DNA of 64,000 bases from Chloroflexota bacterium. Lineage in GTDB: Bacteria; Chloroflexota; Anaerolineae; Aggregatilineales; Phototrophicaceae. Below, one piece after another: positions 18,779 through 28,708 of the stretch (its first letter is position 1; each line of letters starts with the position of its first letter). The DNA is taken from the NCBI GenBank assembly GCA_011525385.1, contig WTGF01000002.1:1-64000 (forward strand), written 5' to 3'. The notes under the pieces were generated by a model, which made no database searches, had not been told where the DNA came from, and saw only the letters and a program-made list of their open reading frames with translations. The translations under genes and the position numbers were made by a program.

Positions 18779-20173
18779 ATGCATGAGGGTCGATTCCCGC
18801 CAGGTCCTCCGGATATCGGCAGCAGCCCCATTGAACAGTATATGACTTATCGCAAGTTCCTGGCGGATCCGCTCAAGCGCGTCACTGAATGGGTCGCTGC
18901 CTACGGCGATGTCATGCATTACAAGTCGGGCGATCGCCATCAGTACATGATTGCCAATCCCGATATGATCCGCGAAATTCTGGTTCGGCAATCCCACATC
19001 TTCATTAAAGGACCCGATTATACCAACGAAAAAACCGGCCTGGCGCGCTTCATGGGCACGGGACTGGTAACCAGCAATGGCGAATTTTGGAAGCGCCAGA
19101 GGCGGCTGGTTGCGCCTGCCTTTCACACCGGGCGAATCGCAGCATATGCCGATACCATGGTGAATTACACCTTGGAACGTGTGGAGCGATGGCAAGACGG
19201 CGACATACTCGATGTCGACGAAGAGATGATGCAATTGACGCTGATGATTGTCGGACGGACCCTATTTGACGCTGACGCCTCTACCACAGTCAACCAGGTG
19301 AAATCTGCAGTGGAAGTGGTGCAGAAAGCCAGCAATACGGCCAACCTGTTGCCGGCCTGGGTGCCAACCCCCCTGCGCATTCGCTCGCGCCGCGCCAATG
19401 CCGTACTGGACAAGATCGTTTACGGATTTATCAATCAACGTCGTTCCACTGGGGAAGACCGGGGCGATCTTCTGTCAATGCTTCTGCTATCCGAAGACGA
19501 AGACGGCGATCGCATGACCGACCTGCAAGTGCGGGACGAAGCGGTCACCCTGTTCCTCGCCGGCCACGAAACTACGGCGAACGCGCTTAACTGGACCTGG
19601 TGGCTGCTGGCGCAATACCCGCAAGTCGAGAAACGACTCCACGACGAGTTGGACAGCGCCTTGGTGGGGAAACCGCCAACGCTGGAGGATTTACGCCGCC
19701 TTCCTTATGCCGATATGGTCCTCAAAGAATCCATGCGTCTGATGCCTCCCGTCTGGTCGATCGGGCGCGTGAACCGGCAGGAGACGGAAGTGTTGGGTTA
19801 CAGCTTCCCGGAGTGGTCAGGCGCGCAGATCCTGATCTATTGCGTGCATCGCCACCCCGATATCTGGGAGCAGCCAAACGAATTCATTCCAGAACGATGG
19901 GCCGAAGAACGTATCAGCGAGATCCCAAAATACGCCTACATACCCTTTGGCGGTGGTCCGCGCATCTGCATCGGCAACAGCTTCGCCACGATGGAAGCCA
20001 ATTTGCTGCTGGCGACGATCGCCCAGCGTTTCCAGTTGCGTTTGCTCGCAGGCGTGGAGATCGTGCCCCAGCCTTTTATCACCATGTTCCCGCGCGACGG
20101 CCTGCCGATGCGGCTGGAACGGCGCCAGCCACAGTTGAAGCAACAGCCCGATCTGGCAGCAGCCGGCCACTAG
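18779..20173 (+). CDS. Cytochrome P450
   Basis: A 464-residue heme-thiolate monooxygenase, cytosolic with no membrane anchor. It has the I-helix oxygen-activation motif AGHETTANALNW, the K-helix E-x-x-R (KESMRLMPPVW), the aromatic PERW segment (FIPERWAEERI) and the heme-binding loop FGGGPRICIGNSFATMEAN with the axial Cys397. All key residues are present. The closest recognisable pattern is the bacterial class resembling CYP4/CYP102-type fatty acid or alkane hydroxylases, but the substrate is not predictable. No ferredoxin or reductase adjoins it, so redox partners must be elsewhere. Confidence 0.93.
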   Translation: MHEGRFPPGPPDIGSSPIEQYMTYRKFLADPLKRVTEWVAAYGDVMHYKSGDRHQYMIANPDMIREILVRQSHIFIKGPDYTNEKTGLARFMGTGLVTSNGEFWKRQRRLVAPAFHTGRIAAYADTMVNYTLERVERWQDGDILDVDEEMMQLTLMIVGRTLFDADASTTVNQVKSAVEVVQKASNTANLLPAWVPTPLRIRSRRANAVLDKIVYGFINQRRSTGEDRGDLLSMLLLSEDEDGDRMTDLQVRDEAVTLFLAGHETTANALNWTWWLLAQYPQVEKRLHDELDSALVGKPPTLEDLRRLPYADMVLKESMRLMPPVWSIGRVNRQETEVLGYSFPEWSGAQILIYCVHRHPDIWEQPNEFIPERWAEERISEIPKYAYIPFGGGPRICIGNSFATMEANLLLATIAQRFQLRLLAGVEIVPQPFITMFPRDGLPMRLERRQPQLKQQPDLAAAGH

Positions 20174-20253
20174 CCCGACAAACCCGCTGTCGATACACAA
20201 CAAGATAGGCGTTACAATACTGCTCAGATCAGATAGTGATTCTGGAGTCTATC

Positions 20254-21231
20254 GTGATTGAACTGACCCGAAAACTGGTAGAAACCTGGGGACCGCCCGG
20301 CTACGAACATCGCATCCGAGACATCATCCGCGACGAGGTCAGCGCGCTAGCGGACGAGACCTGGGTTGACGGCCTGGGCAATCTGATTTGCCGACTTGGA
20401 TCCGGCGGCAAGAAGGTCCTGGTCGCCGCGCACATGGACGAGATCGGTCTGATGACCAACTACCAGGAGCCGGAAAGCGGCTATCTGCGATTCACAGCTA
20501 TGGGAGGCTTGCAAGCCGACACGCTCAACGGCAACCGCGTCCTCTTTGAAGATGGCACGGTCGGTGTAATCGCGGTGCAGAAGGGCGGTGGCAAGTCTCT
20601 CGGCGACTTCTATATTGATGTGCAAATCGACAATGACAGCAATGCCATTCCAATAGGACAGCCGGCCGGTTTCATGCGCGAGATGCAAATGCGCGGCCAG
20701 CGCATCGTCGCCAAGTCGCTAGACGACCGCATTGGCTGTGTCGTGGCCATTGAAACCATGCGGGGGCTGGATCGACAAACGCCAAACGAAATCTACTTCG
20801 CATTCACTGTCCAGGAAGAAGTTGGCTTGCGAGGCGCGAAGACCGCGGCACAGGGCGTCCGACCGGATATCGGCATCGCGATTGATGTCACGGGCAGCGG
20901 CGACCAGATCCGCGGACGCAAAATGCTTGTCAAGCTGGGCGGGGGCGCCGCAATCAAGGTCCATGACCCGGGCCTGGTAGTGCCTGTGGCGATCAAGAAT
21001 TGGATGATCGACCGCTGCCAAGCGGATGACATCCCCTATCAATTGGAGTTGCTTGCCGGGGGAACGACGGACGCCTCGGCCATTCAACTGGCCGACGCCG
21101 GCGTACCCAGCGGTTGTATCTCGATTCCCACACGCTATCTGCATACGACCAGTGAAACCGTCGACATCAGAGATGTAGAGGCATGTGTCGACCTGCTGTC
21201 CGGCTTGCTCGCCAATCCGATAGCGATCTGA
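20254..21231 (+). CDS. M42 family metallopeptidase (cellulase M/glutamyl-aminopeptidase type)
   Basis: A 325-residue di-zinc aminopeptidase of the M42 family, which trims peptides in the cytoplasm as large tetrahedral complexes. Motifs are AAHMDEIGLM (metal-ligand His and bridging region), KSLDDRIGC (metal Asp), FTVQEEVGLRG (catalytic Glu and metal Glu), and AGGTTDASA and TRYLHTTSETVD at the C-terminal active-site segment with the last His ligand. GTG at 20254 is chosen for its CTGGAG at 6 nt; a GTG at 20236 lacks one. Confidence 0.93.
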   Translation: MIELTRKLVETWGPPGYEHRIRDIIRDEVSALADETWVDGLGNLICRLGSGGKKVLVAAHMDEIGLMTNYQEPESGYLRFTAMGGLQADTLNGNRVLFEDGTVGVIAVQKGGGKSLGDFYIDVQIDNDSNAIPIGQPAGFMREMQMRGQRIVAKSLDDRIGCVVAIETMRGLDRQTPNEIYFAFTVQEEVGLRGAKTAAQGVRPDIGIAIDVTGSGDQIRGRKMLVKLGGGAAIKVHDPGLVVPVAIKNWMIDRCQADDIPYQLELLAGGTTDASAIQLADAGVPSGCISIPTRYLHTTSETVDIRDVEACVDLLSGLLANPIAI

Positions 21232-21286
21232 TCGGGGCCCGAGAATCAACGCCGCGCCAATCCAAAGGCTCGGGAATTCACGACTT

Positions 21287-22261
21287 GTGAAAGCTGTACT
21301 CTGTAAATCCTTCAGCGCGCCCGATCAACTGACGGTCGAAGACGTTCCAAGTCCGCCGGTCAAAGGGGGCGAAGTCAAGATCAGGGTGCGCGCCTGCGGC
21401 GTCAACTTCCCCGACGCGCTGATGATCCAGGGCTTGTACCAATTGAAGCCGCCCTTCCCGTTCAGCCCGGGCCTGGAGGTCGCTGGCGATATCATCGAAG
21501 TTGGCCAAGGTGTGGACGCTGATCGCGTCGGCCAGCGGATTATGGCCACCACGATGTTCGGTGGCTTCGCCGAAGAAGTCGTCGTCCCGCAATCCTCCGC
21601 GCTGCCCATGCCCGAAAATATGTCCTACGAAGGGGGCGCTGGCTTTCCGCTGGTGTATGGAACGGCGCATGTCGCCCTGTCGCGCCGAGCCCGGCTGCAA
21701 GCCGGCGAAACCTTGCTCGTATTAGGCGCAGCAGGCGGCGTCGGTCTGGCGGCAGTGGAAATCGGCAAGCTGATGAGCGCGCGCGTGATAGCCGCCGCCA
21801 GCAGCGCGCAGAAGCTGGCTTTGGCGCGCAGCCGCGGCGCCGACGACGCGATCAATTATAGTAACGAGAACCTGCGCGATCGCATAAAATCGCTAACTGA
21901 AGGCCGTGGCGCGGATGTCATCTTCGACCCGGTTGGCGGTGATATTTTTGACCAGGCGGTTCGCCGCATCGCTTGGGAGGGTCGCTATCTGGTGATCGGA
22001 TTCGCCAGCGGACGGATACCGACCTTGCCCGCCAATATCGCCTTGCTTAAGAACGCGTCCGTGGTCGGCCTGTTCTGGGGCGCCTACCTTTCCCAAAATC
22101 CCGGCGTGATCAAACGCTCATTCCAGCAGTTGCTGGCCTGGTACGGCGAGGGTCGTCTGCGGCCCCATATTCACCGGACCTATGCGCTCGAAGATGCGCC
22201 CAATGCGCTTGAGGACCTCATCAAGCGGAAGGCTATGGGCAAGCTGGTTTTGATGGTCTAA
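21287..22261 (+). CDS. Zinc-independent MDR family NADPH:quinone oxidoreductase
   Basis: A 324-residue medium-chain dehydrogenase/reductase. The N-terminal GroES-like domain has VRACGVNFPDALMIQGLY and FPFSPGLEVAGDIIEV; the Rossmann domain has LLVLGAAGGVGLAAVEIGKL with the AAGGVG dinucleotide loop. The zinc-ligand cysteines of alcohol dehydrogenases are absent, which places it with quinone oxidoreductases and crotonyl-CoA-reductase-like enzymes. The end GKLVLMV is family-typical. It starts with GTG and has a poor ribosome binding site. Confidence 0.88.
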   Translation: MKAVLCKSFSAPDQLTVEDVPSPPVKGGEVKIRVRACGVNFPDALMIQGLYQLKPPFPFSPGLEVAGDIIEVGQGVDADRVGQRIMATTMFGGFAEEVVVPQSSALPMPENMSYEGGAGFPLVYGTAHVALSRRARLQAGETLLVLGAAGGVGLAAVEIGKLMSARVIAAASSAQKLALARSRGADDAINYSNENLRDRIKSLTEGRGADVIFDPVGGDIFDQAVRRIAWEGRYLVIGFASGRIPTLPANIALLKNASVVGLFWGAYLSQNPGVIKRSFQQLLAWYGEGRLRPHIHRTYALEDAPNALEDLIKRKAMGKLVLMV

Positions 22262-22425
22262 GTTCCTCCGGCACTTCTTCAATCCTGGTTGAGCCTAGCG
22301 AATATATGTTCTAAGACCAGTCGCCCGAAAACGGGTTCTGTGATATGCTATGCGTGGGGACACAAGTATTTGGGGGGCAAATACTGTATTTTCCCGACCG
22401 TTAAATCAAAATCAGTCAAGGTTGA

Positions 22426-25400
22426 ATGATGGCCTATCGTGGCGGCGATGAGCCGGAATATATCGACGACGATGAATATTTCGACCCGGATGCCTTGGAC
22501 AGCGGCGATCGGGGGGCGGGAGCTCGTCCGTCGGATGCCGCAAAGCGCGGCTCTTCCAACGTCTTGGGGGGGAGCGGCTCGCGCACAGACGCTATCGACG
22601 CCTCCCCCCGGAACAGTGACGCTCGGGATGACAATTCTTCGTTGGGCGGTTCCGGCGGAGCGCGCGAGTCCATGCGCGCCCAACTAAACCGCCCCCCCAA
22701 GAAGTCTCGCCGGGGCAAAACGAAAGCCGCCAGGGCGCGTGAGAGCGACGGCAAGCGGGATTCTCGACGACGCGCGCCGGGTCCCCGGGATGGATCAAAC
22801 GATGCCAATCGAGCGGAACGCGACAATCAAAAAGGAAGAGCCAAACATCGATTCATGAGTCTGCGATCGCCCTTCCGTCGAAACAAGGTGACTGAGGACA
22901 GCAAGAAGGATGCCCGCCCTCGCGACAAAAACGGGAAGACAAGCAAACTGAAGGCTCTTTCCAGTCGCGTCGGCAACTTGCGCCAAAGCCTGAAACGAGC
23001 TGTACCAGGCGAGGACGCGCGCCCGGTACAACCTGTCAGCCGCTCGGAGGGCAAATCAAACAAGCCCTCCGTTCGCGCCGCATTTGGCGCCAGCCGCGGC
23101 GATACGCGCAGGACACGTCGCGAAACGCAGTCTGTCGGCGCGTCCCAGGGCCGTTTGGATCGCGTCGACGCCGACGAGCAACACGCAAGTCCCGGCAGCC
23201 ACATCCGTCCCAGCAAGGCGCCAATCTTCAAGTCAAGCGAATGGCTCGATTTGGATCGGAAGCTGGATCTGATCGGCGTAGGGCTGGTCTTCGGAGCCAT
23301 CGTCCTGTTTTTCAGCGCGCTTTCGCGTGAACAGGCTGCGATTGGCGCGGTACACAAGCTGATAGGCCAACTGCTGGGCTGGGGAGCTTTAGCGGTTCCA
23401 ATCACGATGTTTGCCATCGGCATGTGGCTGATCGTTCGGCATTTTGGCGATCAGGCGCCAATGATTGATCCGGTGCGTCTGGCCGGCACATTAACCGCAT
23501 TCATCGGCGCTCTGGTGTTGCTCCAGTTTGGGGAGTCATTGAGCTATGCCGGCGACAGCTATTGCGCGCCGGATTGCGTGCGCGGCTTGGTAGAGCGTTC
23601 CTATCTCGGCGGTCGCGGCGGGGGGCTTATCGGCGGCTGGATATACCAGGTCCTCGTTATTAATCTGACCGAGGCGGGTGGATTCGTGATCGTGGCTATG
23701 GTCTTGACCTTCGCGACGATGATGATCACGCGCTTGAGCATGGCCGAGTTGGCCGCCGTGACAATCGGATTCACGCGGGGCATGCGTGACAACATGGCGC
23801 AGCGAGCCGCCAGACGGCGCGCGCAACAATTGCAAATGGAAGAGCAAACGATGCTGGCTCGGCAAGAGGCAACCGTCCGCGTATCCAAGCCGGAGTCGGC
23901 CAAATTGTCAGGTTCGGTAGCTGGCATGAACGCCCTGCCCGAGCCATCCGGCGCTACCATGCCGATTCCGATTCGACTGCGTGACATGCTTTCCAAACGC
24001 GTCAGTCTCTTGAGAGCCTCCGCCGAATCCAGCGCAGAGGCCGCTGCCCGCGAGGTAAGGACGGCAAGGGCGCCAAATCGGCAAGGATCACGCATCTTCG
24101 GGCGATTCTTTGGCGGCGGCGCTGGCAGCGCCTCGGAAACTCGGAACCATGCCCCTGTGGACGATAGGAGCGCGGTGACGGCAAGCAAACCAAAGGTAAG
24201 GCCCAACTGGCGGTCTTACGGAGACAAACCCGCGCCGCCGATGAGCGTATCCGGGGCGCCGACAGCCCCAATAGAACGACCAACGAAGCGACCATTTGAC
24301 GAACCCGGCATCGCGCCCTCCAAGCAGCAAGAACCACGGCCTGCATCGGAGGATCGCGACGATGAAAACGCGCGCTCAGGCAATAATACTTGGCTGAGCT
24401 CGCGCCCATTGAAATCGCCCAAGCCAAGATCGGATGCGGCACAGGTCATCCGTCCCACAAGCGATGCGGATGAGCTATCAGAATCCTTCAGCAAACCCGA
24501 AGTCCCATCCGAACAGCTTGACGACCAGTCGGCCGCGTCCGTAGAAAGCGCAACTGAACTCTCGAGCCGGGAAGAACCCTTTCCCCGGGCTGGGGAGCCG
24601 GCGGAACCAGAAAACCAGACTGTTTCGACCGGACCGGCGAGGCGATCACGACCTCGCGCCGATTGGCAGTTGCCAGATTTCCGCGTATTGCTCACCGGCG
24701 GCTCCACTGGCGAAATGGACGAAGAAGTCCTGCTGCAGCAAGCGCAGATAATTGAAGATACCTTGGCCAGTTTCGGCGCGCCCGGGCGCGTGGTGGAGCT
24801 TAATACCGGTCCGGTGATTACGCAGTTTGGCGTCGAACCCGATTATCTGACATCGCGAACCGGCAAGCGCAGTCGTGTCAAGGTCAGCACCATCGCCCAG
24901 TTGGACAAAGATCTTCAACTGGCGCTGGGGGCCAAGTCGATCCGTGTAGAAGCGCCGGTGCCGGGAAAAGGTTATGTCGGCATCGAAGTGCCCAATCCGG
25001 ACTCGGCGATGGTGAGCCTGCGCGACGTCATGGAATCACGCAGTTTTCAACACATAGATTCTCCCCTGGCGATCGCGCTGGGTATGTCCGTAGACGGCAA
25101 TCCGGTTTCTGCCGATCTGACGCAGATGCCTCACCTTTTGATCGCCGGCACCACCGGTTCCGGCAAATCCAAATGCATCAACGCCATCATTATCAGCATC
25201 CTGGCCAACCGATCGCCTGACGATGTCAAATTCATTATGGTTGATCCAAAACGGGTAGAATTGACCGGTTACAATGGCTTGCCGCATCTGGTCGCGCCCG
25301 TCGTCGTGGAACTCGAAAAGACGGTAGGCGTCTTGCGCTGGGTCACGCGCGAGATGGACGAGCGCTACAAGAAGTTCAGCAAGGCCGGCGCGCGCAACTT

Positions 25401-26205
25401 GATCGATTACAACCACATTCTCGCTCCCGGGTCGGCGCCCATGCCCTACATCGTGGTGATCATCGACGAATTGGCCGACCTGATGATGACCGCGCCCGAA
25501 GAAACGGAACGCGCCGTTTCGCGCATCGCGGCGCTGGCCCGCGCGACCGGCATCCATCTGGTGATCGCCACGCAGCGTCCCTCTGTTGACGTGGTGACCG
25601 GGCTCATCAAAGCCAATTTCCCGGCCCGCATCGCCTTCGCCGTCGCGGGCAGTGTCGACAGCCGCGTGATCCTGGATCAGCCGGGCGCTGAACGCCTGCT
25701 GGGCAAGGGCGATATGCTCTATCTATCCGGCGACGCGCCGGCCCCTTTGCGCATGCAGGGTGTCTTCGTCTCCGATGAAGAGATCAACAGCATCAGTCGC
25801 TTCTGGAAGCTCCAGAATCTGGGCCTTGCCGAGATTGAACCGATTAGTCTTCCGGCTGGAGGGGGAAGCGCAAACAAGAAACCCGGCAATGAACACGAGC
25901 CCAGCGCCACAAATGTCGAAGCGCCCAGTCAGGCTGCGTTTTGGGATACCTCCGCGCAGCGCGACATGACCGGCATGGCTGTGGAAGATTTGACTGGCAA
26001 CCCCGACCCCCAAGAGGATGAGCTATACCAAACCGCGGTCGATATGGTCCGACGCCTGGAAAAGGCGTCAATCTCGCTCTTGCAGCGGCGATTGCGCATC
26101 GGCTATACGCGCGCGGCGCGCCTGGTCGACATGATGGAAGAGCGCGGCGTTGTCGGCCCCCCCAAGGAAGGCAGCTCCAAGCCGCGGGATGTCCTGCCGG
26201 AATAA
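22426..26205 (+). CDS. ftsK: FtsK/SpoIIIE DNA translocase
   Basis: FtsK anchors at the division septum and pumps DNA to resolve chromosome dimers. At 1259 residues it is long. Residues 1-270 are a basic, Arg/Lys/Ser/Gly-rich disordered extension that precedes the four membrane helices (about 285-460). A low-complexity linker follows to about 740. The motor has DYLTSRTGKRSRVKVS, Walker A LIAGTTGSGKSKCINAI near residue 905, Walker B IVVIIDELADLMM and IATQRPSVDVVTGLIKANFP. The end holds the winged-helix gamma domain (SISLLQRRLRIGYTRAARLV), which reads KOPS sites. The double ATG at 22426/22429 leaves a one-residue ambiguity. Confidence 0.95.
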   Translation: MMAYRGGDEPEYIDDDEYFDPDALDSGDRGAGARPSDAAKRGSSNVLGGSGSRTDAIDASPRNSDARDDNSSLGGSGGARESMRAQLNRPPKKSRRGKTKAARARESDGKRDSRRRAPGPRDGSNDANRAERDNQKGRAKHRFMSLRSPFRRNKVTEDSKKDARPRDKNGKTSKLKALSSRVGNLRQSLKRAVPGEDARPVQPVSRSEGKSNKPSVRAAFGASRGDTRRTRRETQSVGASQGRLDRVDADEQHASPGSHIRPSKAPIFKSSEWLDLDRKLDLIGVGLVFGAIVLFFSALSREQAAIGAVHKLIGQLLGWGALAVPITMFAIGMWLIVRHFGDQAPMIDPVRLAGTLTAFIGALVLLQFGESLSYAGDSYCAPDCVRGLVERSYLGGRGGGLIGGWIYQVLVINLTEAGGFVIVAMVLTFATMMITRLSMAELAAVTIGFTRGMRDNMAQRAARRRAQQLQMEEQTMLARQEATVRVSKPESAKLSGSVAGMNALPEPSGATMPIPIRLRDMLSKRVSLLRASAESSAEAAAREVRTARAPNRQGSRIFGRFFGGGAGSASETRNHAPVDDRSAVTASKPKVRPNWRSYGDKPAPPMSVSGAPTAPIERPTKRPFDEPGIAPSKQQEPRPASEDRDDENARSGNNTWLSSRPLKSPKPRSDAAQVIRPTSDADELSESFSKPEVPSEQLDDQSAASVESATELSSREEPFPRAGEPAEPENQTVSTGPARRSRPRADWQLPDFRVLLTGGSTGEMDEEVLLQQAQIIEDTLASFGAPGRVVELNTGPVITQFGVEPDYLTSRTGKRSRVKVSTIAQLDKDLQLALGAKSIRVEAPVPGKGYVGIEVPNPDSAMVSLRDVMESRSFQHIDSPLAIALGMSVDGNPVSADLTQMPHLLIAGTTGSGKSKCINAIIISILANRSPDDVKFIMVDPKRVELTGYNGLPHLVAPVVVELEKTVGVLRWVTREMDERYKKFSKAGARNLIDYNHILAPGSAPMPYIVVIIDELADLMMTAPEETERAVSRIAALARATGIHLVIATQRPSVDVVTGLIKANFPARIAFAVAGSVDSRVILDQPGAERLLGKGDMLYLSGDAPAPLRMQGVFVSDEEINSISRFWKLQNLGLAEIEPISLPAGGGSANKKPGNEHEPSATNVEAPSQAAFWDTSAQRDMTGMAVEDLTGNPDPQEDELYQTAVDMVRRLEKASISLLQRRLRIGYTRAARLVDMMEERGVVGPPKEGSSKPRDVLPE

Positions 26206-26426
26206 GGTCAAGCTATCCCCTACTGATTGCGCCTCTTGCCACAAAATGCAATAGCTTATTGCTGCTGACCGACAATTCCAACTGCTACGCGCCTCGTGGA
26301 CGCCGCCAAATTCTTCTGCCCACTTAATCGCCCCCAGCCATAGACAATCACGCTTGCCGTGAAGATGCCGCTGTTTCAACTGCTGCTTTGCGCTACAATA
26401 CGGCGCGTACAGAAAGGACTTGGCCC

Positions 26427-27401
26427 ATGAAATACGCCCAGATTGATGGCATCGACAAACCAGTCGCGCGCTTGCTGCAGGGCGGCATTATGTTCGGCGA
26501 CGACCGCGACGACAACTTCCGCCTGCTGGACGCTTGCTTCGAAAGCGGCTTCACCGCCTACGACAGCGCGCACAGTTATGGCGCCGGCAGCAGCGAGACA
26601 ACATTTGGCGACTGGATGGCCGACCGCGGCATTCGCGACCAGGTGGTCATCTTGACCAAATGCGCCCACCCTGAAAACGGTATAGCGGACCGCGTCCGAC
26701 CGGAATACATTCGGCGCGATTTGCAAGAATCGCTGGAACGCCTGCAAACCGACCACATTGAACTCTACCTGCTGCATCGCGACAGCCGCAAGTATCCAGT
26801 CGGCGAAATTGTCGACGTGCTCCACGAATTCAAAGAGAAAGGTCAGATCGGCGTCTTCGGCGGTTCCAACTGGCTGGCCGACCGCGTTCAAGCCGCCAAC
26901 GAATACGCCGCCGCCAACGGCAAAACACCCTTTACTGTGTCCAGTCCGCAGTTCAGCGTGGCCGAGATGATCAAGGAGCCCTGGGAAGGCTGCACAAGTG
27001 TCAGCGGCGTACAAGGCGAAGCCGACCGCGCCTGGTACGATGAAAACGAAATCTCGCTCTTCACTTGGTCCAGCCTGGCGGGCGGATTCATGACCGGCAA
27101 GTTCACCCGCGACAACCTCGATACTTTTACCAAGTATATGGACACCAATCCCATCGGCGCCTACGCTTACGAGAGCAACTTCCAGCGCCTGGATCGCGTC
27201 ATTGAGTTGGCTGCCGACAAGGGCCTTTCTCCGTCGCAAATCTCGGTCGCCTACGTGCTCAGCAATAACCCTCGCTACCATGCCATCGTCGCCAACTGGG
27301 AAATCGAGCAGATCCCGGATAACGCCGCCGCCGCCGATCTCCACCTGAGCGCCGCGGAAATCGCCTGGCTAGAACTGAAAACGGAGGAGAAACCGGCATG
27401 A
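26427..27401 (+). CDS. Aldo/keto reductase
   Basis: A 324-residue TIM-barrel NAD(P)H oxidoreductase. It shows FTAYDSAHSYGAGSSETTFG (catalytic Asp and Tyr), VVILTKCAH (catalytic Lys), IELYLLHRDSRKYPV (catalytic His), and GVFGGSNWLADRVQAA. An atypical feature is the C-terminal half, including QGEADRAWYDENEISLFTWSS, typical of AKRs acting on sugars or sugar-like substrates. AAAGGA lies 8 nt before the ATG; an in-frame start at 26388 would add 13 unconserved residues. It overlaps the next gene by 4 nt, so the two enzymes probably work together. Confidence 0.92.
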   Translation: MKYAQIDGIDKPVARLLQGGIMFGDDRDDNFRLLDACFESGFTAYDSAHSYGAGSSETTFGDWMADRGIRDQVVILTKCAHPENGIADRVRPEYIRRDLQESLERLQTDHIELYLLHRDSRKYPVGEIVDVLHEFKEKGQIGVFGGSNWLADRVQAANEYAAANGKTPFTVSSPQFSVAEMIKEPWEGCTSVSGVQGEADRAWYDENEISLFTWSSLAGGFMTGKFTRDNLDTFTKYMDTNPIGAYAYESNFQRLDRVIELAADKGLSPSQISVAYVLSNNPRYHAIVANWEIEQIPDNAAAADLHLSAAEIAWLELKTEEKPA

Positions 27402-28384
27402 GCGACAAGATTCGCTGGGGTCTGATCGGACTGGGTTTGATATCGCGCAAGTTCGCCAATGGTCTAGCTTTTGCGCCGGATGCGGAGATCTACGCCGTTG
27501 CCTCACGCTCGCAGGAGAAAGCGGATGCCTTCGGCGCGGAATTCGGCGCGACCAAATGCTACGGTAGCTACGAAGATCTGGCGAACGATCCGGATGTGGA
27601 TGTCGCATATATTGGAACGCCCCATAATTATCACCTTGCCCATACGCTCCTCTGCCTCAACGCCGGCAGAAACGTGCTTTGCGAGAAGCCTTTCGCCGTG
27701 AATGCGGGTGAAGCAAAGGTGATGATAGACTGCGCCCGCGAAAAGAATCTCTTCCTGATGGACGCCTTCTGGACCCGCTTTTTCCCGGCAATGGCCAAAC
27801 TGCGCGAGCTGCTTGCGGACAAGATCATCGGCGATGTCATGCTGGTAACGGCCGATTTTGGCGGGCGTGGCCCGGTCCTGCCGGAGAAGCGGCACTTCAA
27901 TCCCGATTTGGCGGGCGGCGCCTTGCTCGATGTCGGCTCTTACTGTTTGCAGTTCGCGTCAATGATTTACGGCAAACAACCCCTAGATATTGTCTCCCAA
28001 GTCGCTATCGGGGAGACCGGCGTCGACGAACTCTCGGTAGTCGTATGCAAATACAGCGACTATGAAATGGCGACTCTCACATCGGCGATCCGCCTGGGCA
28101 CGCCGCAGGAAGCCCGCATCATGGGCAGCAAAGGCTATATCGCCATCCCGGATTTCTGGCACCCAAGCGAATTCACAGTCGTACTCTCCGGACAAGAGCC
28201 GGAAACCACACGTTTCGAATACCAAGGCGAAGGCTTCCATTTTGAGGCCATCGAAGTTGGCAATTGCATTCGCGCCGGCCTGACCGAAAGCGCGATTTAT
28301 TCGCTGGACGAGACGCTCGCGATCATGGAGACACTAGATCGCATACGCGCCGACTGGGGACTGCGCTACCCCTTCGAGGACTAG
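27398..28384 (+). CDS. Gfo/Idh/MocA family oxidoreductase
   Basis: A 328-residue NAD(P)-dependent dehydrogenase. The Rossmann start is RWGLIGLGLISRKFANGL, followed by YIGTPHNYHLAHTLLCLNAG and the EKP motif in NVLCEKPFAVNAGEA, whose lysine is catalytic. The C-terminal alpha/beta domain has LLDVGSYCLQFASMIYG. Relatives oxidise or reduce sugars, inositols or dihydrodiols. Start ATGA overlaps the aldo/keto reductase stop, suggesting the pair handles one sugar-derived substrate. Confidence 0.92.
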   Translation: MSDKIRWGLIGLGLISRKFANGLAFAPDAEIYAVASRSQEKADAFGAEFGATKCYGSYEDLANDPDVDVAYIGTPHNYHLAHTLLCLNAGRNVLCEKPFAVNAGEAKVMIDCAREKNLFLMDAFWTRFFPAMAKLRELLADKIIGDVMLVTADFGGRGPVLPEKRHFNPDLAGGALLDVGSYCLQFASMIYGKQPLDIVSQVAIGETGVDELSVVVCKYSDYEMATLTSAIRLGTPQEARIMGSKGYIAIPDFWHPSEFTVVLSGQEPETTRFEYQGEGFHFEAIEVGNCIRAGLTESAIYSLDETLAIMETLDRIRADWGLRYPFED

Positions 28385-28439
28385 CCATATCGCGTTTGAC
28401 AAGCCAAGCCGCCTGTGTTATGCTCGGCCCACGTACATA

Positions 28440-28572
28440 TTTCTAAGACTCGGGTGTGCCTGAACCCGGATGTTCGGCACAAATAGGGAAAGTCGGTGCG
28501 AGTCCGACACTGTCGCGCAGCGGTAACTGATCGTGTCATCAAACGTTCAGAAGTCCGAATTCCTGCCCCAGC
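28440..28572 (+). promoter_or_regulatory. Cobalamin riboswitch
   Basis: The conserved core AAATAGGGAAAGTCGGTGCG (28481-28500) is followed by AGTCCGACACTGTCGCGCAG and CGGTAACTG, the B12-box-type signature, and by CAGAAGTCCG and CCTGCC (28562-28567). The order matches the cobalamin riboswitch class. With the terminator at 28630-28656 it should shut down the downstream uptake operon when adenosylcobalamin or a related cobalamin is plentiful. Confidence 0.9.
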
Positions 28573-28629
28573 CTTAGCTCGTAAATCTTTCGCGTCAAAA
28601 GGGAGACGAGCGTGGTTAGTATCACTTAT

Positions 28630-28656
28630 GCCCGCCGAAACCCGGCGGGCTTTTTT
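28630..28656 (+). terminator. Attenuation terminator of the cobalamin riboswitch
   Basis: GCCCGCCG (28630-28637) and CGGCGGGC (28643-28650) form a perfect 8-bp hairpin followed by six T. It lies 52 nt before the first gene. The segment between the aptamer and this hairpin, with CTCGT and ACGAG arms around 28578-28610, may provide the switching helix. Confidence 0.88.
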
Positions 28657-28708
28657 GATGCAACGATAACCAGCCCCGTTTCCTCCTTTATCCTGAAGGA
28701 GGGATAAA

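Noticed and set aside
26376..27344. A 322-codon minus-strand open frame
   Set aside because: Antisense to the aldo/keto reductase, whose catalytic motifs are all intact.
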